5,688 bases of DNA from Clostridia bacterium (GTDB lineage: Bacteria > Bacillota > Clostridia > Oscillospirales > Acutalibacteraceae), in the NCBI GenBank assembly GCA_900763035.1, contig CAAFIS010000232.1, positions 1-5,688 on the forward strand, read 5' to 3'. The notes beneath the pieces were generated by a model. It searched no databases. It saw nothing but the letters and a program-made list of their open reading frames with translations, and had not been told where the DNA came from. Positions 1 to 5,688 of this stretch are shown one piece after another. Position 1 is the first letter of the stretch, and every line of letters starts with the position of its first letter. The position numbers and the translations under genes were made by a program.

Positions 1-1255
1 CGAAGAACGTGAGCAGATCCCAGTTGACGGTATTGAGCGCGGACAGCGCCGAGGCGGCTTTCGTTATCCGCTCGGCCAATTCGCCCAGCACGACCTGCAT
101 CCGGATCTCGTGCTTACCGGCCGTGAGATAAAAGCGATAAGGCTCGTCCCCGCCGGCCAGCTCCACGCGAAAGCGCGAGTCGTAAGCGAAGGTGATCTGC
201 GCCGCCTCGGCGAACGGGAGCTGCCCGTCGACCGTCAGGGCACGCGTAACGGTGACGTCGCGCACGAAATTCTGCTTATAGCGCCAGCCCAGATGATAGA
301 AGCCGTCCGCCGGGACGTCGACCGTCCAGCAGATCCACTGCCCGGCATCCTGCCACTTGGTGCCGCCGACGGTGTTGAGCCGCGACAGGCGGTAGTCATA
401 CGGGCTGTTCGCCGCCGACGTGTTATCGCTGACGGCGTACATGGTCAGGTCGGAACGGGATGTGTTGTCCTCCGCCTCGATCACGCGGATGCCGTCCTCC
501 AGGTAGCCGGTGACGGCCTGCGCCCCGGCGGCCGTGCGCTCCGCCGTGACCTCGGCATAGGCGGGCGCCTCTGTCCGGACCGAGCGCAAGCGGATATCGG
601 CGATGGCCATCGGCTCGCAGACCGCGGCCAAGGTCAGTTCATGCTCCCCTGCCGTCAGATCCAGATACAGATCGCCGAAATAGCCCAAGCTGTCCGTTAC
701 GGTCACGGTCTGCCAGACGGAAAGCTCCTCCTGTGCGGGGCGGACATCGTTGCCCAGCCGGTCGCGGCGGCGGCTTTCGGCATCGTGGTAGACGCGGGAA
801 AATTCCAGGTTATATGCCTCGTCGAAGGGCAGCGCGCCGTCGAGCAGCAATCTGCGCGTGACGGTAGCGCCGGAGCCCTCCAGCGGCAGGTACGTCAGCT
901 GAACGGCATAGCTGCCGTCCTGCGGGACGGTGAAGCGCCAGCTGACGGTGCTTTCTTCTCCGGTGTGCAGGACGGTCGTCTGCCGCCCTTCGTCAAAAAC
1001 GGGCGAAGCATCCTGCGCGGCGGACGGCGCGGCGGCATCGAGCACTACCTCCTGCCCGCACAGCACCAGCGCGTGCCGGGCGCGATAGGCGGCGTAGTCC
1101 GTCGCATCGGCAGCGTTGGCCGATGTGTTTTGCGCCGACGTATTCTCCGCAGCAGTCTTTGCCGCGGCGGCGGGCAGCAGCATGCAGGGCGACAGGCAGA
1201 TCGCCAGCGCCAGTGCCGCGCCGAGCGCCCGCCCGGCTGCCGATCTTTGGGTCAT
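1..1255 (-). CDS. Secreted protein with two duplicated carbohydrate-binding-like modules; probable N-terminal half of a large ABC-transporter extracellular solute-binding protein (3' end outside window)
   Basis: An open frame of 418 codons runs from the ATG at 1255 off the left edge without a stop. Residues 1-32 are a signal peptide: Arg at 4 and 9, a hydrophobic core at 11-28, then an Ala-rich cleavage region before Lys33. Two related beta-sandwich modules follow, at about residues 67-228 and 256-395. Both carry W-x3-VPxDGxY, then VTRxL, DGxLPFxEA and LTAGxHE, so they are an internal duplication. The motifs GQWICWTVDVP, KQNFVRD and YRFYLTAGKHEIR resemble, from memory, the N-terminal half of the roughly 900-1000 residue solute-binding proteins of Bacillota sugar importers, whose periplasmic-binding-like domain comes later. 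The expected role is surface binding of an oligosaccharide and delivery to an ABC permease. The gene lies 104 bases downstream of the wall-anchored protein gene, on the same strand. The alternative is a free carbohydrate-binding protein. The secreted binding role is fairly secure; the transporter link is inferred. Confidence 0.72.
   Translation of the reverse strand, partial: MTQRSAAGRALGAALALAICLSPCMLLPAAAAKTAAENTSAQNTSANAADATDYAAYRARHALVLCGQEVVLDAAAPSAAQDASPVFDEGRQTTVLHTGEESTVSWRFTVPQDGSYAVQLTYLPLEGSGATVTRRLLLDGALPFDEAYNLEFSRVYHDAESRRRDRLGNDVRPAQEELSVWQTVTVTDSLGYFGDLYLDLTAGEHELTLAAVCEPMAIADIRLRSVRTEAPAYAEVTAERTAAGAQAVTGYLEDGIRVIEAEDNTSRSDLTMYAVSDNTSAANSPYDYRLSRLNTVGGTKWQDAGQWICWTVDVPADGFYHLGWRYKQNFVRDVTVTRALTVDGQLPFAEAAQITFAYDSRFRVELAGGDEPYRFYLTAGKHEIRMQVVLGELAERITKAASALSALNTVNWDLLTFF
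1160..1255 (-). other. Signal peptide coding region (residues 1-32 of the solute-binding-like protein)
   Basis: The first 32 codons encode a short positive N-region (Arg4, Arg9), a hydrophobic core rich in Ala and Leu (residues 11-27), and PAAAA before Lys33, which fits signal peptidase I cleavage near residue 32. Cys20 and Cys24 sit inside the core but are preceded by LAI and LSP. Neither is a good lipobox, because the residue before the Cys should be small (Gly, Ala or Ser). A lipoprotein is therefore not supported. Confidence 0.75.
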
Positions 1256-1264
1256 GGTCAACTT

Positions 1265-1270
1265 CACTCC
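1265..1270 (-). promoter_or_regulatory. Ribosome binding site (GGAGTG) supporting the ATG at 1255
   Basis: On the minus strand GGAG at 1270-1267 lies 11 bases before the ATG at 1255, a little further than the usual 6-9. An in-frame GTG at 1267-1265 overlaps this site and would add four residues (MKLT) to the signal peptide, but no convincing ribosome binding site is seen before it. The ATG is preferred, with some uncertainty. Confidence 0.5.
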
Positions 1271-1282
1271 GTTTCGTGGACA

Positions 1283-1301
1283 GGTCCGAAAAAAGCGGAC
1301 C
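1283..1301 (-). repeat. Small inverted repeat with the T tract in its loop
   Basis: The arms GGTCCG and CGGACC (1301-1296 and 1288-1283) can form a perfect 6-bp hairpin whose loop is CTTTTTT, which contains the whole T tract of the terminator. It begins 2 bases after the 14-bp stem. Its first arm also takes part in the alternative terminator pairing, so the two folds compete. Confidence 0.55.
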
Positions 1302-1338
1302 GGGACCGGCAGACGGGTCATCCCCGCCTGCCGGTCGC
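1289..1338 (-). terminator. Probable intrinsic terminator or attenuator between the two genes
   Basis: On the minus strand, arms at 1336-1323 and 1317-1304 form a 14-bp, GC-rich stem with one G-U wobble and a 5-base loop (GATGA). Six T residues follow at 1294-1289. The stem ends 9 bases before the T tract, which is longer than normal. An alternative pairing of 1338-1331 (GCGACCGG) with 1303-1295 (CCGGTCCGC, one bulged base) keeps the inner 8-bp stem and puts the base of the structure directly against the T tract, which is a good terminator geometry. It lies 22 bases after the TGA of the upstream gene and ends 33 bases before the next start codon. That leaves no room for a separate promoter between the T tract and the next gene, so partial read-through or regulated attenuation is likely. 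Confidence 0.6.
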
Positions 1339-1359
1339 AAAGGCTGCGGTCGGTCGGGA

Positions 1360-4300
1360 TCACGCCCCGCGGCGCCGGCGGCGCAGCGAGAGCGTCAGCC
1401 CGAACGCGCCGGCGATCAGCAGCAGCACCGCTGCTGTCGGGCGCACATCGCCGGTCACCGGCGAGGGGTCGGTCTTGCCGTCATCCGGGCGGATCGTTAC
1501 GCCGATCGGGCACATCCGGATGATATAGGTGCGGGAGATATCGCCTTTTTGGACGGTGACGGCGGCATTGCCGTCCGCGGAGGAGGCCTGTTCGATCGTG
1601 ACCTTAACGCCGTCGGCCGCCTTCACCGCGACCTGCGGGATATGCCCGCCGGTGGTGCGATAGAGCCAGTTATAGGTGAACGTGCCTTCGTTGAACTCGG
1701 TCATCGGCTCGCCGTCGACCGTCACGGCGTCGATCAGGCTCTCCATCGGGATGCCGTACACCGAAAGCTCCGTGACTTCGATCGGGTCGCCGGTGAAGCC
1801 GTTGATGCCGTGCCAGCTGACGCGCACATAGCGTGCGGCCGCGTCCATCGGCATATTCAGGCTTTGGCCGTGTTCCATGTCCTGATGGCTGTTGTAGATG
1901 CGGGTGAACACCTTGCCGTCCACCGAGCCGTCCACCGTCAGGTTATACACGTCGTTCGGATCGCCGGCATAGTGCAGGCTGAGCACGCGGGTGACACGCA
2001 TCAGACTGCCGAGGTCGACGGTGATGCTGTGGATCTGTTTGCCGTCCGGCCGCCAGGAGGTATCCAGCTTGCCGTCGACGGCCGCTGCCGCGGGATAGCC
2101 GCTCTGCTCGCCGCTGGCGAGCACCGGGCGGCCGAGCGCGGCATTGCGCTCGCCTTCGGTCAAGGCGACGAAGGTCAGCGTGTATTCGGCCTGCGCAGTG
2201 CCGTCCGAGGAGGTGACGGTAACGGTGGCGGTGTCGCCCGGGCGCTTGGCCTGGCGCACACGCACGATCGCGTCGGCATCCTTCGCCGCGGCCGCGACTG
2301 TGGGCACGGCGGTCTGACCGAACGGGATATCGATGAAGAAGCGCTGAACACCGGGTTTGAAGCCGGCGAACGCCTCACCGTCGAGCGTGAGGGACGACAG
2401 CTGCACATCATCGTTCCCGGCCGCGTAGCCGTACAGGCGGATCTCCGCGATGCGGAGCTGCTTGCCGTTCGGCTGCACGGTCAGGCGCACATAGCGCGCC
2501 TCGGCATCCGTCAGGTAGCAAACGTTATCCGTACCGGTGTAGAAATTCTTCGCGACCAGTGCATCGCCGGCATCGGACGTATATCTGCCGCTGAAGGCAG
2601 GCATGGCCGACAGCTTATCGAGCGCAACGGTCGCGCCCTCGCCGCTGCCGTCCGCGAACACGATCTGCGCGCGGGTGATGCGGTACAGGCCGCCGAGGTC
2701 GAGGATGACCGTCGCGCCGTCCTGCGGGGAAACATAGGCGGTCTTTTCGTCGCCGTCGACGGTGTAGCCGGGGATCCCGCTGCTGCCCAGACCGACGGTC
2801 TTTTTACCGTAGGAGATCAGTGTGCTCTTGCCGTCGTCACGCACGAAGTCGACACGGTAGGTCTTCTCGCGCGTTTTATCGGCCGACACCACGCGGATCA
2901 GCGCCGCACCGGGGACCGCATCCGCCTGCGTGACGTTGACCGTCGCGCCGGTGGTCAGGGCGACGGCGGCCACGGTCGGGATGGCCTCGTCCGCGCCAAG
3001 CTCGTAGAAATAACCGGTCTTATCGGGCGAGAAGCCGGACAGTTCCTTGCCGTTCACCGTGATCCGGCCAAGGCGCGCCTCGAACGACGGCTCGTGCGCG
3101 TAGAGCTGCAGCTCCGCCAATTTGGCGTTGAAGTTCGTGCCGGAGTAGTCCTCGATCATCAGGCGGACATAGCGCGTCTTTTGCCCGGCAAGCTCCACCA
3201 CCGCGCGGCGGGAGGAGACCGTACCGGAGGACAGATGCGCGGTGACGAAATCGCTGTCCGCACTGATGTAATACAGGTTGTCGTGCGCGCCGTCCTCCTG
3301 CAGATAGCCTTCCTTGACCGGGCCGGGGATGCCGCTGACGGCATCCAGACGGTATTTGACCGTTTCCGTGCCCAGCGCGTAGTCGGCCGGGAAGGTCAGG
3401 CGCAGCTGCGCCAGCTCGTATTCCTCGCCGAGATCGATGAACAGGCCGCCCCACGGGAAGATGGAGTGCCACTGCGTATCCTCGTTGCCGTCGACGACGT
3501 TCGTGGCCTGATCGTAAGCGCCGCCGATGCCGATGACGGTCGTTTTTGCGTCCGTGACGAGCAGATCCGTGACGAAACGCACGGTGTAGGTCTTTTTGGT
3601 CGTGCCGTCGAGCGCCGTGACCGTGACGGTCGCGGTCTTGCCCGCGGGATCCTTACCGGTCTGGCGGACATCGACTGTCGCGCCCTCCATCATGGGCGTG
3701 GCGGCAACGGTCAGCTGCTCGCTCTGCGCCGCGGTGACGGGATAGGTATAATCGGTCTTTTCGGGATCGAAGCCGGAGATCTCTTTTCCGTCGACGGTCA
3801 GCGACGACAGCGTCGCGTCGTTTTTGCGGATCGTGCGCGAGCCGTACAGCGTGATCTCGCCGATCTCGGCATACGCATCCGGGATCTGGTTATCCCCGAC
3901 GAACACGCGCAGATACCGTCCCTGCACGGAGCCGATCGCATCGATGCCGCTGCCGTCCGTTTCGGTCACCCGAGCCGAGAACAGCGTATCGGTGACATCC
4001 AGCTCGCCGACCATCGGGCCGTTATTGCCGTCCGGCATGACCAGCACGTCGTCGGTATCCTTCTCCAGCACGCCGGGCAGGGCGCTGATGGTCTGCACCT
4101 TCAGGTGCAGGCCGTTTTTGTCCAGATAGCCTGCCGGGAAAGCGACCTGTACGCGGGAGATGTCATACGTCGCGCCGAGATCGAGATAAAGGATGCCCCA
4201 GTCGAACCACGCCTTGAAGGCGGTGGACAGGTCGCCGTCGACCGCCAGCGCGGGCGGTTGCATCTGCGCCACGGCGGCATACGCCTTTTTGACGGAGATC

Positions 4301-5688
4301 TTCTCTGCCGCCTGATAGGTGACGGAATACACGGCCTTGGTCGTACCGTCGGCCGCCGTGACGGTCACGGTGGCGGTCTTGCCCGCGGCGGGCGCGGTCA
4401 CGTTGGTGATACTGACGGTCGCCCCCGCGTTCGTCGCGGTGGCGGTGAGCACCGGCGCCGCGGCAGCGGGATCGACGGGATAGGTGTAGGACAGGTTATC
4501 CGCGCGGAAGCCGGAGAGCGGACGACCGTCGATGAGCAGCGCAGACAGCGTTGCGTCGTCGGAGGCCGGCTGCTCCACCGTGAACGCGACGGTGTAGACG
4601 CACTGCGTCGTGCCGTCCTCCGCCGTCACCGTGACCTTGGCGGTCTTGCCGTCCGGGTCGCCCGTCACGTTTTCGATCGCGACGGCGGCCGACGGATCGT
4701 TCGCCGTGGCGGTGACGCTCGCCTCGGTCGTGCCGACCGGGAGCGTGACGGCATAGTCGAGCTTATCCGCCGCGAAGCCCTCGACCGCCGTGCCGTTGAC
4801 CTGCAGAGCGGAGAGCGTCGCATCGTGCGACGGCTCGGCCTGCGCGGTGCCGTAGAAGCTCATCTCCGCGATCTTGGCGTTATGGCCGTTCGCGACCTTG
4901 CTCACGCCGTCGAACACGATACGGATATACCGCACGCCCTCGGCCGAGACCGGGATCTTGTTGTCCTCGGCGGTCACATCCGTGGCCGTATACAAATGCG
5001 AGAGCACGAAATCGCTGCCGGCAGAGATATAATAGGTGTTGTTGTTGCTGCCGCCGTCTTCGATCAGGTTCCCATCGGCATTCTGTATGCCGGGGATCTT
5101 GCTGACCGCGTCGATCCGCACCGTGCCGATCTTGCCGTCGCCGAAATATCCGGACGGGAACTGCAGGCGCATCCGCGTCAGGTCATAGGCCTTGCCGAGG
5201 TCGAAGAACATCGCGCCCCAGCCCTGCATCGCCGTGTGCCACTGGGTATCCATCCTGCCGTCGACCGCATAGCTGCCGGCTTCCCAGCAGCCGGATACCG
5301 GCACCGCCGTCACGCCGTCGATCTTGACGGGCGAGGGCGTGCCGTAGAAGCTCATCTCCGCGATCTTGGCGTTGCCGTTGACCCCGACGGGATCCCATAT
5401 GACCACGCGGATATACCGCACGCCTTCGGCCGAGACCGGGATCTTGTTGTCCTCGGCGGTCACATCCGTGCCGGTGTACAGGCGGGAAAGAACGAAATCG
5501 CTGCCTTCACCGATGTAATAACCGTTGCCGCCGTCGTTTTGGGACAGGCTTTCCAGAATATTCCCGTTTTCATCGGTCTTGCCGGGGATCTTGCTGACCG
5601 CGTCGATCCGCACCGTGCCGATCTTGCCGTCGCCGAAATACCAGGACGGGAACTGCAGGCGCAGCTGCGTCAGGTCATAGGCCTTGGC
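1360..5688 (-). CDS. Very large wall-anchored modular surface protein with discoidin (F5/8 type C)-like and cadherin-like repeats (5' end outside window)
   Basis: The frame is open from the right edge to the TGA at 1362-1360, giving 1442 visible residues. The GTG at 5613 is an internal Val codon, because the 25 codons before it continue the same repeat. Modules by visible residue: discoidin-like 1-116 (cut), 117-280, 460-616, 709-864, 954-1087 and 1181-1312. Cadherin-like repeats (DATLSxLxVDGxxxxGF ... GxTATVTVTxxDGTT ... YTVxF) lie at 287-373, 377-459, 623-708, 868-952, 1092-1176 and, degenerate, 1313-1392. Discoidin-like modules share VDGxxDTQWH, DLGxxYxL, RYxR and a terminal (F/L/V)YG. The C-terminus is SPVTG (1409-1413), a hydrophobic stretch (about 1418-1435) and RRRRRGA, a sortase-type wall anchor. 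Discoidin modules usually bind glycans, while cadherin-like repeats act as rigid spacers. No catalytic domain is visible; one may lie beyond the right edge, as is common in such proteins. An adhesin or pure glycan-binding protein is the alternative. Confidence 0.88.
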   Translation of the reverse strand, partial: AKAYDLTQLRLQFPSWYFGDGKIGTVRIDAVSKIPGKTDENGNILESLSQNDGGNGYYIGEGSDFVLSRLYTGTDVTAEDNKIPVSAEGVRYIRVVIWDPVGVNGNAKIAEMSFYGTPSPVKIDGVTAVPVSGCWEAGSYAVDGRMDTQWHTAMQGWGAMFFDLGKAYDLTRMRLQFPSGYFGDGKIGTVRIDAVSKIPGIQNADGNLIEDGGSNNNTYYISAGSDFVLSHLYTATDVTAEDNKIPVSAEGVRYIRIVFDGVSKVANGHNAKIAEMSFYGTAQAEPSHDATLSALQVNGTAVEGFAADKLDYAVTLPVGTTEASVTATANDPSAAVAIENVTGDPDGKTAKVTVTAEDGTTQCVYTVAFTVEQPASDDATLSALLIDGRPLSGFRADNLSYTYPVDPAAAAPVLTATATNAGATVSITNVTAPAAGKTATVTVTAADGTTKAVYSVTYQAAEKISVKKAYAAVAQMQPPALAVDGDLSTAFKAWFDWGILYLDLGATYDISRVQVAFPAGYLDKNGLHLKVQTISALPGVLEKDTDDVLVMPDGNNGPMVGELDVTDTLFSARVTETDGSGIDAIGSVQGRYLRVFVGDNQIPDAYAEIGEITLYGSRTIRKNDATLSSLTVDGKEISGFDPEKTDYTYPVTAAQSEQLTVAATPMMEGATVDVRQTGKDPAGKTATVTVTALDGTTKKTYTVRFVTDLLVTDAKTTVIGIGGAYDQATNVVDGNEDTQWHSIFPWGGLFIDLGEEYELAQLRLTFPADYALGTETVKYRLDAVSGIPGPVKEGYLQEDGAHDNLYYISADSDFVTAHLSSGTVSSRRAVVELAGQKTRYVRLMIEDYSGTNFNAKLAELQLYAHEPSFEARLGRITVNGKELSGFSPDKTGYFYELGADEAIPTVAAVALTTGATVNVTQADAVPGAALIRVVSADKTREKTYRVDFVRDDGKSTLISYGKKTVGLGSSGIPGYTVDGDEKTAYVSPQDGATVILDLGGLYRITRAQIVFADGSGEGATVALDKLSAMPAFSGRYTSDAGDALVAKNFYTGTDNVCYLTDAEARYVRLTVQPNGKQLRIAEIRLYGYAAGNDDVQLSSLTLDGEAFAGFKPGVQRFFIDIPFGQTAVPTVAAAAKDADAIVRVRQAKRPGDTATVTVTSSDGTAQAEYTLTFVALTEGERNAALGRPVLASGEQSGYPAAAAVDGKLDTSWRPDGKQIHSITVDLGSLMRVTRVLSLHYAGDPNDVYNLTVDGSVDGKVFTRIYNSHQDMEHGQSLNMPMDAAARYVRVSWHGINGFTGDPIEVTELSVYGIPMESLIDAVTVDGEPMTEFNEGTFTYNWLYRTTGGHIPQVAVKAADGVKVTIEQASSADGNAAVTVQKGDISRTYIIRMCPIGVTIRPDDGKTDPSPVTGDVRPTAAVLLLIAGAFGLTLSLRRRRRGA
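1363..1464 (-). other. Cell-wall sorting signal (SPVTG, membrane segment, five Arg)
   Basis: The last 34 residues of the large protein start with SPVTGD, then a hydrophobic segment (TAAVLLLIAGAFGLTLSL) and RRRRRGA. This is the three-part arrangement of sortase substrates, with Ser in place of the classical first Leu of LPxTG. The preceding region (DDGKTDP) is a short polar linker. The protein is expected to be covalently attached to peptidoglycan by a sortase encoded elsewhere. Confidence 0.82.
1753..2148 (-). other. Canonical F5/8 type C (CBM32-like) module, last discoidin of the large protein
   Basis: Visible residues 1181-1312 start with RNAALGRPVLASG and continue with AAVDGKLDTSWRP, ITVDLGS, VDGSVDGKVF, RYVRVSWHGI and end in ELSVYG. 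These are the usual landmarks of the F5/8 type C fold. This module is closer to the standard family than the five upstream modules, which lack the strand containing SxDGxxF/W. Confidence 0.82.
4847..5196 (-). repeat. Tandem duplicated discoidin module, copy 2
   Basis: This is the partner of the repeat at 5339-5688 and forms most of the second visible discoidin-like module. Framework strands (GDGKIGTVRIDAVSKIPG, TDVTAEDNKIPVSAEGVRYI, NAKIAEMSFYG) are conserved. The segments around KIPG to YYI and after RYIR differ between copies, with small in-frame length changes. Confidence 0.9.
5339..5688 (-). repeat. Tandem duplicated discoidin module, copy 1 (truncated by window edge)
   Basis: This segment repeats at 4847-5196 with an offset of 492 bases (164 codons) at both ends. 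Identical or nearly identical blocks include 5580-5640 against 5088-5148 (61 bases identical), 5408-5470 against 4922-4984 (63 bases, one mismatch) and 5339-5373 against 4847-4881 (35 bases identical). Between the blocks the copies differ in sequence and length, and the middle block has an offset of 486. Confidence 0.9.

Noticed and set aside
993..1340. Minus-strand open frame of 115 codons
   Set aside because: It is an out-of-frame shadow of the solute-binding-like gene's start. It runs through the terminator hairpin, and its product is Arg/Ala-rich without a recognisable domain.
1256..1359. Promoter for the solute-binding-like gene
   Set aside because: A weak TTGCGA element near 1340 has no matching -10 box at the proper distance, and the gap is mostly taken up by the hairpins.
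1116..1523. Plus-strand open frame of 135 codons
   Set aside because: It is antisense to the ends of both real genes and crosses the terminator. Its low-complexity Arg/Ala/Ser product has no support.
110..1528. Plus-strand open frame of 472 codons
   Set aside because: It lies antisense to the solute-binding-like gene and the end of the large gene. Its product is Arg/Gly-rich with no domain, and it is explained by the lack of stop codons in GC-rich antisense DNA. The minus-strand frame has a signal peptide and duplicated domains.
2175..3671. Several minus-strand frames of 61-150 codons inside the large gene
   Set aside because: They are alternate-frame shadows of the discoidin and cadherin-like modules, with Arg/Pro/Ser-rich products and no independent evidence.
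3824..4129. Plus-strand open frame of 101 codons
   Set aside because: It is antisense to the third discoidin-like module, Ser/Pro/Arg-rich, with no domain.
5611..5613. GTG as start codon of the large protein
   Set aside because: The 25 codons between this GTG and the window edge continue the discoidin repeat in frame and match copy 2, so this is an internal Val codon. The true start is outside the window.
4847..5688. CRISPR-like or insertion-sequence repeats
   Set aside because: The repeats are in-frame protein modules of about 164 codons, with no short regular repeat-spacer pattern, no terminal inverted repeats and no transposase.

Overview
This is a GC-rich window that is almost entirely coding on the minus strand. 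It carries two large secreted proteins, both cut by the window edges. The organism is probably a Gram-positive bacterium of the Bacillota, most likely a high-GC member of the Clostridia such as an Oscillospirales-type gut or rumen bacterium. This is inferred from the GC-rich codon use, the sortase-type C-terminal anchor ending in SPVTG, a hydrophobic stretch and five arginines, and the style of the modular surface proteins. No ribosomal or taxonomic marker gene is present to confirm it.

Region by region, reading in the direction of transcription (right to left). Positions 5688 to 1360 hold the 3' part of a very large modular surface protein: 1442 codons are visible and the start is beyond the right edge. 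It is built from six discoidin (F5/8 type C)-like modules and six cadherin-like beta-sandwich repeats. The two most N-terminal visible discoidin modules are a tandem duplication that is nearly identical in blocks at the DNA level. Its last residues form a cell-wall sorting signal. Positions 1359 to 1256 are a 104-base gap with a strong 14-bp hairpin, a T tract and a second small hairpin, read as an intrinsic terminator or attenuator. Positions 1255 to 1 hold the first 418 codons of a second secreted protein. It has a signal peptide and two homologous carbohydrate-binding-like beta-sandwich modules, matching from memory the N-terminal half of the very large extracellular solute-binding proteins of Bacillota ABC sugar importers. 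Its solute-binding domain would lie beyond the left edge.

Taken together, the genes look like part of a glycan-capture locus. A wall-anchored protein with many binding modules would hold the substrate, and a carbohydrate-binding solute receptor would pass released sugars to an ABC transporter. The transporter permeases, any catalytic domain of the large protein and any regulator are not in the window, so this joint function is inference. Apparent plus-strand reading frames, including one of 472 codons, are antisense shadows of these two genes.
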